Shown: piece by piece, positions 32,544-43,341 of the stretch | Layout of the letters: each line of letters begins with the position of its first letter | Numbering within the stretch: the first letter of the stretch is position 1 | Source: Cubamyces lactineus | Lineage: Eukaryota; Basidiomycota; Agaricomycetes; Polyporales; Polyporaceae | DNA: 64,000 bases | Assembly (NCBI GenBank): GCA_022376465.1 | Contig: JACDTU010000024.1 | Location: forward strand, 248,001 to 312,000 | Reading direction: 5' to 3' | The notes under the pieces: model-generated | Told to the model about the DNA's origin: nothing | The model's input: the letters and a program-made list of their open reading frames with translations, nothing else | The model's database searches: none | Position numbers and translations under genes: made by a program

Positions 32544-34327
32544 TCAAGCGAAGAACTGCTTCAGTGCCTTTCCAAGGAGTGGGACACCAGCTGCAATCGC
32601 CTCCTCCGAGCCGGCGAACGTCGCCCGAACAAAGTTCGAGCGCTATCATGCGAAGAGAATGCTATTGTCAGCGAGAGGAACGTGTAAGGCAAAGACACTC
32701 ACATCGTCGACTGAAGACGGCACGTCGTCATACCGCGGATCCGCGCGTAAGGCGAATATGGAAGATGGGCAGATGACAAGCCCGCATGCGAGGCACGCGT
32801 CAAAGAGCTCCTTCATCAGCTCTACCGTGTTCGTCTTCGCAACGCGTAGGCCGTTGCACGAGCCGGCCTCTGCATCGTTCTTGAATCGCGGGTGCTTCTC
32901 GAGGTGAACGCGGATCCAAAAGAACATGCCCGCGGCGGGAGTGTACGCACTCGCGAGACCTGTGCTCGCCACCTCGCGCTCAAAGAGCTCCGCAAAGAAA
33001 TCGCGTCGGCGCTGGTAGTCCGCGCACAGGCTGCGCACCCATCGGTCGAACCCGCTGAGCTGCCAGCCTCCGTGGGGGCCGAGGAGCGCGACGATGAGAA
33101 CTTGGGCGAATCCGGCAGGGTTTTGGGTGGAGAGGTCGATGAACTTGACGAGGTGATCCCGGAAGGACGGGCTGCTCGTGATCCACCCGAGCCGCATCCC
33201 GGGCGCCATGATCTTGCTGAAGCTGAGTGAAAGTGAGTTGAAGGCGCTATAAAGACGCTATGAGGTTGCGCGTGCGAAGGACAGACGACTGACCTGTCGA
33301 TCCGGATCACTCGCCCGTCAACGTCCATAGAGAGGAAGGACGGTGCGGGTGGCTTGAACATGTCATTACTTGACTGAGGCAAATCGTATTGAAGGAAGAA
33401 GTACGGGTCTGGCGGCCATTGCAGTCAGGTACAGCAGTGTACGTAGTGTGTGAGCATGGACTCACCATCTTCGAGTATGATCAGATCGTAACGATGAGCT
33501 ATAGCGTATATCTTCGTTCTTCTCTCCGCGTCCAAAGTCGACCCAGTCGGATTCTGACCGGACCTACAACATTTTGTCATCAGCTCCTGCCATCATGGCG
33601 TTCCTGATGAGGTCGAGTAGCCGGTAGTATTCTCACGGCGTGATATACAGGACGTGGGGTCTGCGTCCTCGTTCAGGGTCCCAGTTCGCCAGAATGCGTT
33701 CGAGCTCCTCTGGGATGATCCCACCTGCGTCGATCGTCACTGGAACCCACTTAATCCCGTGGGCTTCTCCAGCGAGGGGCATCGGCAAGAACGTGAACTC
33801 ATCCGCAAGGAAGTGGTCTCCCGGAGCGCCGAGCATGCGGAGACACTTCGTAATCGCGTCGGCATTGCCTAGTGTCATAGTAGAGACGTGATTGGGCGCG
33901 TTGTGGTATGTGTTATTGATGTCGTCGACGATGCGGAGGGCATCCCTGAGGCCGGCGCCATGGCCGTATTGGAGTGAGCTATTCAGTAGAGTCCGCAGAT
34001 CGTCGTCTTGAGACGTGCTGAGAACCTGCGATGGTGCAGAATCCCTGAGAGAAATCCAGCCCGCGACTGGATCATCGGCGGCGACGGATGCGATTTCGAA
34101 GTCAACGCGGCGGATCGGAAACCGCGACGGATGGGGATCTCCTGCAACACCGTCGTCAGCAGCATGCGTACACGCAGAACAAATGAACAGCATTTGTATG
34201 TACCATTGGCAAGCGTCACCAGCTGCGGGTTTTCTATTGCGATGCGCAAGACGTCCTTCAGCGGGTTCGTGCGTCGCGCTAGGGTCTCTGGAGAGAGGTG
34301 GTGAGCCAGGTCAATGAAGGCTGCCAT
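32544..34327 (-). CDS. Aromatic amino-acid aminotransferase (PLP-dependent, Aro8-like)
   Basis: Six exons: 34204-34327, 33637-34141, 33466-33563, 33294-33408, 32703-33222 and 32544-32642, coding 486 residues. It is a fold-type I, class I/II aminotransferase of the Aro8/kynurenine-aminotransferase group. Signs are LANGDPHPSRFPI near the N-terminus, YGHGAGLRDAL, TLGNADAITKCLRMLG, GDHFLADEFTFL, SGQNPTGSTLDAERR, the LEDDPYFFLQY cofactor strand, and SFSKIMAPGMRLGW with PLP lysine K284. Such enzymes transfer amino groups between Phe, Tyr or Trp (or aminoadipate) and 2-oxo acids, in synthesis or breakdown. There is no evident mitochondrial signal. A TATA box lies 69 bp upstream of the start. The frame is intact. 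Confidence 0.92.
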
Positions 34328-34395
34328 TGTCCTGGCGGATGTCTCTGTTAACGTTGAGATATGATGGTTAGGGCCGTTGGCGAAGCTGAAGGAGG

Positions 34396-34402
34396 TTATA
34401 TA
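34396..34402 (-). promoter_or_regulatory. TATA box of the aminotransferase gene
   Basis: TATATAA on the minus strand, 69 bp before the ATG at 34327. A second TATATAA lies near 34452. Confidence 0.5.
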
Positions 34403-34831
34403 CGCTATCAGATAGCCGGCGGGATGCAGGCTGCTCGACGAGTCATCTTGTTATATAGGCGCGCAAGCTTGCCTGGTCTCGGTTCCAGTCGTAGCTTTCG
34501 GACTTGTCGCCCAGCCATTTGTCAATCACTGCTGTTGTTACGCTTGAAGGTCGATATGAAAAAGGCGGGATGCCGGGCCCCCGTTGCATGGTCATATGCC
34601 AGGATGCATCGGCGGACCACTTCATCCGTTTTGTTTTCGATTTGCACGTTACCACTGGCTACACCGAGACCGTGCTCGTTAGCGATAACTTTATGTTGCG
34701 CTCGGTGTGGAAAGAGAATATCGTGCAGGTGTGTGGGGTTGGTATTCAGCTTCTACGTAAGTTGCTAGCGCTCTTCGCCTCTCCTTTCTTACGATTCCTA
34801 CAGCCTCAAATCGGGTTGGTTCGCGTGGTGC
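34403..34831. other. Intergenic between aminotransferase and tRNA
   Basis: A minus frame of 70 codons (34443-34655) has no recognisable family and no start context I trust. Nothing else is seen. Confidence 0.35.
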
Positions 34832-34836
34832 AAAAA
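34832..34836 (-). terminator. RNA polymerase III terminator (T5)
   Basis: Five T on the minus strand, four bases after the tRNA 3' end. Confidence 0.8.
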
Positions 34837-34840
34837 GGCA

Positions 34841-34937
34841 TGACCACCGCAGGACTCGAACCTGCAACCGCTTGGTAAGGGGACCTAGTACACACTGGCG
34901 ATCGAAGCCAAGCGCGCTACCATTGCGCCAGGTAGCC
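34841..34937 (-). tRNA. tRNA-Arg (anticodon TCG) with a 25-nt intron
   Basis: The minus strand folds as a cloverleaf. The acceptor GGCTACC pairs with GGTGGTC (two G-U pairs). The D stem is GCGC/GCGC. The anticodon stem CTTGG/CCAAG has loop CT-TCG-A..A with an intron at 34877-34901 after position 37, the canonical site. The T arm is GCAGG-TTCGAGT-CCTGC. The anticodon is at 34903-34905. Mature length is 72 nt before CCA. It reads CGA (and by wobble CGG) arginine codons. Confidence 0.9.
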
Positions 34938-35030
34938 ATATCCATCTGCTCAGCACGTAAAATCTCAAGTGGCTGACTGATCCGATCTTCCCCACGCTCA
35001 AGAGTCAAACAGTCGAGGCAGACATAAGTA

Positions 35031-36505
35031 CAGGCTCCTACCCACCACCCTTTCGAGTTGAGGAGGGGCGATATATGTACAGCGGGGTTGAGACTAAATT
35101 CCAGTAGTAGGTGAAAAGCGGGATCCAGAATAAACGCGGGATTAGGCGCCATACGAGAATCAGGTCACATGCTACATACTAACAGAGGACGACCCCCACC
35201 TCAACTCTCAAGAGCGGCTGGCAACAAGCAAACGTAAATACACGGAGCCCGGCCAAAAGACGCCCAAAATCCTCCCCATTTGGAAGGAGGCCTTGCGGGC
35301 GCTTGGTGGCATTTTTCAGAATAATCCGCATGCGAAGTCGCACTGCGTGCAGACATCTCGACGCGCGCGAGCAGCCACCGTCCTGCGCTTGAGCGTCACC
35401 TATCTGAAACAGGTATAATCACATGTTAAATAGGCCTACTATGAGTAGGACAATTGCACCTGCGTCGGCCTGCCTCGCGCACCAGAAGGCGACAGGTGAA
35501 TGCACGGAGGTTTTACACTCGGCACCGTGAGGCTTGGATCTTGAAGACTCCAGGGTCGTGGGGGCTCGTGATTCAAGTCCAATACACATCCAAGCAGTAG
35601 CAGTATTGCCTTCGCTCGTGCGCGCGAGGTTACAACTGTTCCAATCGTGAGCCAGAAGTCACCAATCCAGGCGCGCACGCTTCCGAGACGCAGAGTTCAA
35701 TCTTTGCCATCATACAGAAACCATTCGGAGCCACCGTGTTAACAACGAAAAAGTGCACAACCGTGGCATGTTCACGTTCTATTTAGCTATCATGCACAGT
35801 GCATCGAGACAGTGCATTGAGCGTACTAACGCTTCCTAGTCATACTCATCCATCCTGTCCGCGGGCAGACATCCATCATGGCCCCGCGCGGATGACTGCG
35901 TGGGCTCACCGGTCAGTATAGGTTCTTGCGAAGACATTTGGCTGTTCGCGAATCGACTGGCAGACCATCCGAAGTGTGCGCGGGGCTCCACCGCACTGCC
36001 CTAGTACTTGTATCAGATATTCTTATCGATATTGGACCGCGCGATCGCTGAACCATAATTTCGAGAATTCATGCTGTGTTTCCACACAGAGCGCAGGGAT
36101 GAGTTCATTGTGCAAGCCAGGATATGAGCCCGATTCATACTGGGACGGTTGAGGACGGTGGCTGCTCGCGCGCGTCGAGATGTCTGCACGCAGTGCGACT
36201 TCGCATGCGGATTATTCTGAAAAATGCCACCAAGCGCCCGCAAGGCCTCCTTCCAAATGGGGAGGATTTTGGGCGTCTTTTGGCCGGGCTCCGTGTATTT
36301 ACGTTTGTTTGTTGCCAGCCGCTCTTGAGAGTTGAGGTGGGGGTCGTCCTCTGTTAGTATGTAGCATGTGACCTGATTCTCGTATGGCGCCTAATCCCGC
36401 GTTTATTCTGGATCCCGCTTTTCACCTACTACTGGAATTTAGTCTCAACCCCGCTGTACATATATCGCCCCTCCTCAACTCGAAAGGGTGGTGGGTAGGA
36501 GCCTG
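35031..36505. mobile_element. 1.5-kb element with 354-bp near-perfect terminal inverted repeats
   Basis: The left arm 35031-35384 and right arm 36152-36505 are inverted copies of equal length. They differ at one position I could see (left AACAAGCAAAC, right complement AACAAACAAAC). The outer ends read CAGGCTCC..GGAGCCTG. The 767-bp centre (35385-36151) has no convincing ORF. This fits a non-autonomous DNA transposon (MITE or foldback type). No target-site duplication is evident (flanks aagta and ggcaa). The near identity of the arms implies recent origin or gene conversion between arms. Confidence 0.75.
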
Positions 36506-36718
36506 GGCAAGAGTCTCTTAGACTAGGTACAAATATGTCCTGGATTTCTCCTTTTTGCATAATTGAAGGATTCAAGCGTCTGTCAGGGGGTAGGACGTTA
36601 CTTTGGGCCGTCACTGTAGCAACTCTACAAAATGTTGGTCTCTACAAGCCCAATCCCAAGAAATTCCTGCGGTTAATGACAGTGCGGAGGTCATCAACAT
36701 CGAGTAGGACAGTATAGT
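36506..36718. other. Spacer between inverted-repeat element and duplicated block
   Basis: 213 bp without coding signs. Confidence 0.4.
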
Positions 36719-37052
36719 ATCACGTGACCGCGTACGAACTGGCACAGCCACCTCAACACGTCGACGCGTCCGTTTATGGTTGGTTGCTTTGAGTCGTTGT
36801 AGATCCACCAATATGGCAAGTGCCTCGAGGATGCAGCCAGAACAAGTTCCAGTCACACCACCGCATCCCAGCTCGTGCACAGATACCATCAGCTTATCGC
36901 CCATCGATATGAACAGAGGCCATATGTATTCTGCATGCGCAACCCACCCCGACCACCCCTCGCCCAACATCCACCTCACCGTCCTCAAGCTACGTGTTCC
37001 CCATCTGTTCAGCTCTCGTCGTCGCCCCTCCCGCCCACGCAATCTTGCCATC

Positions 37053-39019
37053 ATGCCCCAATCCGCCTCTACCAACAACCGCACAAACGACTTGAGCATA
37101 ATCATGCACTTCGTCGGGCAGAATCTCGACGGACGCCAGGGAAATCCCAATGCCCCGCATTCCCGTCGTCCATTGATGTTGAGGCAGCTGGACTGCTATC
37201 AGGTTGGCATCCTGACTCACCATCTGCTTGCCACCAAGCGCAACGATGCGGATGTTGAGCGGCGCTGGGAAGAACTCCTGCAGAAAATCGAGGCAGCCTT
37301 CAAAGCCGCGAATCCTTCGCACGTGTCGCACGTGGACGCCGCCGGTGCGAATCCGTACGATAGCCTTGACCGATGGATCGAGGAAGCGGTACCGAGACAC
37401 GTACAATTAATCCGCGACGCCTATGCCCCAGGCTCGAAGGAAGCCCAGGAACTAGTGAATCTCATCGAGACTCTCGAGAACACGCGGAAGAATCTGAAGA
37501 CACTGGCAAGATCCATGCCCACCGATCAACAAGGTCGACTCAAGCAGCTGGACAACCTCACGGCGCGTATCATGATGGGTCTAGAGCGCCAGCAGAGGGA
37601 GTTGAGCGACGGACTTCCCAGAGTCGAGCCATCACACCTCTCACAGTTGGCAGACATTGCCAACGAAGGCGACTTCAGCGATTTCGCCCAGATGTGTGAT
37701 TTGTCGTACTTATCCTCTAGCTCGCTCGTCGTCGACCCCGAAGGTATGTTGGCATCTTGTGTGCATCCTCACTTGCTCAGTGCTGATGCAGCATGGATAT
37801 GTAGCCAACGCCAGTGACGGTTCTACTTCCATCGAGTATACCACTACTGGTGGATCGGGCGCACATGCAGGAGATGTAGCTGGGGGTATGGTCAGCGGAG
37901 TACAAGGTGCGCATCGTCGACAGGGTCGTCCGACGCACACCATTCTCTGACGTGTGATACGTGCCAGATGACTATGCGACACCTGATCCCAACGAAGTGG
38001 CCGGCGGACGCTGTATGTTGTCACCGTCGGCTCGATAATCCACACACTCACAGAACTTGCATCCGCAGCTACAGTCCATGCGTCGTTGACTAGTGATGCA
38101 AACCCTCAAGGCCCAGCCGGTGAGTGGCTCCAACGTGCGCTCCTCATGCACTTGCGACTGACTCATTGCCTGCTTTGTAGGCGATAGCGGCGCGTCACAC
38201 GCCACCCAGGAGATGCAGCCTATCGCTGCTGCCGACATGGAGCGTTATCCGTCCGACTCCTCCGAGAAATCGGTGAGGATCCGCGCGCCCGACTCCCCGC
38301 GGTCTCGGTCCTCGTCGCCTCGCGGCCATCACGGCCCGCATGGCGCGCGCGCGATAGGCGGTGGATTACCCACGTCGACCCCGAAGATGAAGGCGCACGA
38401 CGACAGCCGCAAATCATCTGGATGTGAGTTTGCATTGCTTTCGCTTTTCTGTGAGCACGTCGCTGAAGCGACACCTACAGCGTCGGGACGCTTCACGAAC
38501 CTGTCTGCCCCTGCGATCCTGCCGCAGGACTTCTTGAGGCAACAAGCCCCTGACAGGGAATACTATGAGCAGGAGAGGAAGCGCGAGGTCGATCTAGTGA
38601 GAGCGCATCTCTTGACACTTCTCGAGAAGGAGAAGGAGGAGAGGAAGCACGAGGTCGAGAAGGAGAAGGAGGAGAGAAAACACGAGGTCGATCTGGTAAG
38701 AGCGCAACTCGAGGAGGAGAAGGAGGAGAGAAAACACGAGGTCGATCTGGTAAGAGCGCAACTCGAGGAGGAGAAGGTGGAGAGGAAGCGCGAGGTCGAG
38801 CAGGAGAAGGAGAGCAGGAAGCGTGAGGTCGAGCAGGAGAAGGAGAGCAGGAAGCGTGAGGTCGATCTGGTAAGAGCGCAACTTGAGCAGGAGAAGGAGA
38901 GCAGGAAGCGCGAGGTCGAGCGGCTGATGGCTGAAGTCGAAGCGTGGAAGACCGAAGCCACCAAGGCCAGAGAACGCGCCGACATGCTCGTGGATCACCT
39001 GATCCCGAAGTCCACCTGA
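37053..39019 (+). CDS. Coiled-coil protein of unknown function, copy 1
   Basis: Five exons: 37053-37743, 37805-37885, 37968-38012, 38069-38119 and 38181-39019, coding 568 residues. The start at 37053 (MPQSASTNNR) is conserved in both copies and follows a CT-rich leader. The same frame is open further upstream, with another ATG at 36813. Residues of about 1-230 are helical, with EAAFKAANPSHVSHVDAAG and a conserved VVDPE end. The middle is Ser/Gly-rich. The last 170 residues are a charged coiled coil built from repeated RKHEVEKEKEE and EVDLVRAQLEEEK units, ending DMLVDHLIPKST. A 57-bp internal piece (38424-38480) has splice signals but no stop and may be a retained intron. No enzymatic motif is seen. 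The upstream region contains an 8-codon uORF at 36776. Confidence 0.75.
38580..38935 (+). repeat. In-frame coiled-coil repeat array
   Basis: The exon encodes units of about 30-33 nt (GAGGTCGAGAAGGAGAAGGA type) and 54 nt (with GAGGTCGATCTGGTAAGAGC). The 54-nt unit is repeated almost identically at about 38685 and 38739. The array is 87 nt longer than in the copy at 61.75-62.5 kb, so repeat number changes between copies without frameshift. Confidence 0.8.
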
Positions 39020-39377
39020 GCGCCGCCCAGGTGTGGCCGCACATGGCTCACGAATCCCACTCCGTCCTCTGCTCCTTGTCCGATGCTGATACAAATGCTA
39101 GTGTTCCATCATGCTGTTGTCTTCGAGTTTTGTTTTCTGTGTATCGCTCTGTACCACCACGTCAATGATCCATACCGGCTTGCAAGTGTATTGATGGCTG
39201 TAGCAATGCCTGAACACCCCAATCTGCTCGGACTCTGAGTGAGCGATGCAAGTCATCGGAATCAACGCTCGGCCATAGTGATTTATAGTGGCGGTCAATA
39301 GGACACTGGTCATCACTCGTGGTCGTCCGAGCCACCGTTCCTCTAGTAGCATATGTGTACATACAACAATACGTCCC

Positions 39378-40350
39378 GGGCCCCAATCCTAGCTCAGACA
39401 CCATCGACAACGCAGGGCCCACTGCTGACGGAGGAGTGAACGATCACGTTTCCCTCTCATCTCGACCCGGTCCAGCCTCTTCCCGCAAAATGCCTTTAGT
39501 CCCAGGCCGCTCCCTGACCTGATCAATCCTCGACTTGACATCGGGGTGTGCACGCAATTTGAACATTAGCCCTAAAGTATATGCAGACAAGGAATGTAGT
39601 GAGGACAGGACCCGCGGCCCGCCGAGAGCGCGACCACCGCGGCGAATAGACGAAAGCAAATCACAGACCGCATGAGTTGGTGTGGAGAGCATAAGTAGAA
39701 TCCCGGATTGACCACCCGGATAACGCCGTAGCATCCGCCCATGACGGAGTTCATTACTGAGCAGATGGAAAACGACGTTACTTCGTGAGATTTGGCTCGC
39801 GCCGGCACCGTGAGCTCGTACGCACAATCAGCATAGGAATTGCAGCCCTCGTTTGCGAGATGGGCACACCAGGCGGGCCGAGTGCACAACGCGCCCTTGA
39901 CGTAGCTGGCTCCGTGTGTCGCGAGATCGCGATCGTTTCTCGTCCTCTATACGACGAGGAGGGGAAGGACTGAGGCCCTCGACCGAAAAGGGATTGAAGC
40001 ATAGCCCTCGCTTCTCTTCTGCCTACCGACCGTCTGCGAATCAACTATACAACACAAGATGGAAGTCGAATTCATGCGTCCCCCGGAGGGATGGGCTACA
40101 GGTTGGAGTGAGCGTTCCCGTGTACCCTACTCAGCGATCTCGACGCAACACGCGCTCACCGCTAGCTCAGAACCGATGACGCCAGCACCAAGAGGGGGCT
40201 CATCAACATGGGTGATCTACCGCTCGATGGACGTGCCGTTCCTCTTCAGTGTAAACCAAAACGGCCAGAACGTGACGAAGGCCGATGCGAGCACCCTTCC
40301 TGGTACGCATTCTCGTCCTTGGTATTTATCATCATCGTCCAGAAGGCTGA
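39378..40350. other. Intergenic, nothing firmly recognised
   Basis: A plus frame at 40059-40370 (MEVEFMRPPEGWATGW) may be a remnant exon of the pseudogene that follows. Otherwise only short frames. Confidence 0.35.
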
Positions 40351-40665
40351 ATGGCGAAGGGGCAGTTTGACCCGCCGCGGCACCCGCAATACTGGCACAA
40401 TCGCGACGGCGAGCCTACCGTGGAGCAGAGGACGTAAATCACCCAGCTCGGCACGAGGATAGGCATCCCGAAGGACCTTATCGAGGGGACGCTCGGCAAC
40501 TTTACCTGTGGACAAGCCTCGTTGCTCCTTGGAAGGTTGGGCGAGGCGAGTGGGCAGACGGGAAACGTAGCCGACCCGAGTGTATGGTTCGAGAACGAAG
40601 TGCGCGAGGTGGAGGACGAGCTGCTTCGCTTGATCATAGTTGACGCTAGCGAGCTCGAGGAATAG
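40351..40665 (+). pseudogene. Small ORF with one internal TAA, probable gene remnant
   Basis: From ATG 40351 the frame reads MAKGQFDPPRHPQYWHNRDG, meets TAA at 40435-40437, then stays open for 75 codons (ITQLGTRIGIPKDLIEG, then Leu-rich helices) to TAG 40663-40665. The sequence on both sides of the stop has the same protein-like character, so a point nonsense mutation is likely. The family is unknown. Confidence 0.45.
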
Positions 40666-41391
40666 ATGACTGACATCGACATAGATTTAGAGGTCGACGC
40701 AGGCTTTATTGAAGTCGCTGCCGAGATTGAAGTGGACGGCTGATGCGTCAGCGTGTGGATCGCGATACATGTGCATTACGGAGGACCTGAGAGTTTCGTG
40801 AGCTCGAATCAACAGTCTTACTCGAATCAAGCAACGCACGGGTCGTACGATGGCGCACAAGGTACCGCAGATTTGCAAAGGGTTGCCAGGTCTCTGACAT
40901 ACCGGTCCATCAGCGCAGACAGCCCGCAGGTCAAATGCATAATGTCGCGACATCTACGAACGCTCCAGACAGGTTTAGCAAGTCAACATACGACAGATGG
41001 CAATGAGTCGGCATGAGAGCGCAAGCCAATAGATGCACGGCGTGTAGGTTGAGCCCCAGATACTGCAAAGTTGTGCTGGGCATGAGAACAGACGCAAAAG
41101 CAGGTGACCAGATGGCGACAAGCTCCGTGGACGATGTGGACGAGGAGATGGTCGGTATAGAGAAGCACATGAACGTTCCGGCCGAGGTCCGGGTCGGGGC
41201 TCGGGAAGACGGCGAGTACATAAGCGGACGCGCGCTCGCCGTCATTGACGACAACGACAGGCTGACAGACGACGTCGAGCACGCGGTCGACCACAGCACA
41301 CTCGCTCCTCTTGACGGCGGACATTGCAACGTTCTCACTGCATTCTCATCAGCTCCGGTATCAATCCTCGAGATCTACAAAAGCCCACAGC
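40666..41391. other. Upstream region of the enoyl-CoA hydratase gene
   Basis: No coding evidence on the correct strand. The last 80 bp are pyrimidine-rich and likely form the promoter and leader of the gene at 41392. Confidence 0.4.
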
Positions 41392-42595
<1,204 letters not shown>

Positions 42596-43341
42596 GTCGT
42601 CCGGCGAAAACGTCGAGCTCAGGAAAGCTGTGGGCGACGCTCGTCCGACAAAGCAACATGTATTTGTATATGCTCACCATGTATAGGAAGGATGGAAGAT
42701 GGAATGGTGTCGGATGCGACTAGTCGGTGTGATCTTGCAAGGGAGCTGTTGAAGCCTTCCATATGAACGCTCCTCCAGTATGCCTCTCCTATACGGTAGG
42801 GAGGAACGTAGGGAGCCAATGCGATGCATACATGCACCATCCACTGCATTGACAACAGACAATGAGGTACAAGTAGGTGAAAGTGCCTGCACCCGAGTCC
42901 GCATAGCACTGGTCACATAGAGCCTCACAACTATATGGCGAGATAGCGGACAATAGGATCCTCTCAGCACCGGTGAATGCCCCAAGCTCAATGAAATCAC
43001 AAGAGAGCGCATATCAATCTCGTATATCGCACCCCATAACAGGCCTAACCTCCGAAACCTTGTAGCCTTCAACAATGGTAGTGACCGTCGTGCTTATGGC
43101 AGGGCTGCTTCGTCGGCGTTGGGGAGGCTCGATGGTGGTGTTGCGAAGTCGAGTGCGAAGTCGAATGCGAAGTCGAATGCGAATGTGAGGTCGAGGACGA
43201 CGAAGACGAGCCTGGTGTAGATGCATAGAATAAGCGATGCATATACGGCGAGAGGGTCGTCAGACGGGGGATAGGTATACAAGAAAGTTTTGGATTGGGG
43301 AAGGAGGACAACCGTGGCGAGAATAAGGGCTGGTGTAATTA
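42596..43341. other. Convergent 3' region
   Basis: Lies between the ends of the hydratase (plus) and GMC (minus) genes. At about 43130-43200 there is a run of tandem GAATGCGAAGTC-type 12-bp repeats. No gene is seen. Confidence 0.5.

Larger units (their letters stand above)
36719..39377 (+). repeat. Duplicated block, copy 1 (inverted copy at 61408-63961)
   Basis: About 2.6 kb that aligns with the reverse complement of 61408-63961, from ATCACGTGACC at the 5' boundary to a TGTACATACA..AATAC stretch at the 3' boundary. It contains the whole five-exon coiled-coil gene plus both flanks. Differences are scattered substitutions, a 27-bp micro-inversion, a 9-bp indel and a change in coiled-coil repeat number. 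Confidence 0.9.

Noticed and set aside
35031..36505. LTR retrotransposon or solo LTR pair
   Set aside because: The repeats are inverted, not direct, and lack TG..CA ends and retroelement motifs.
38493..39094. Long minus-strand ORFs rich in Leu or Ser opposite the coiled-coil exon
   Set aside because: They are mirror images of the GAG/AAG repeat array. The plus strand is spliced, conserved in two copies and has the coding signal.
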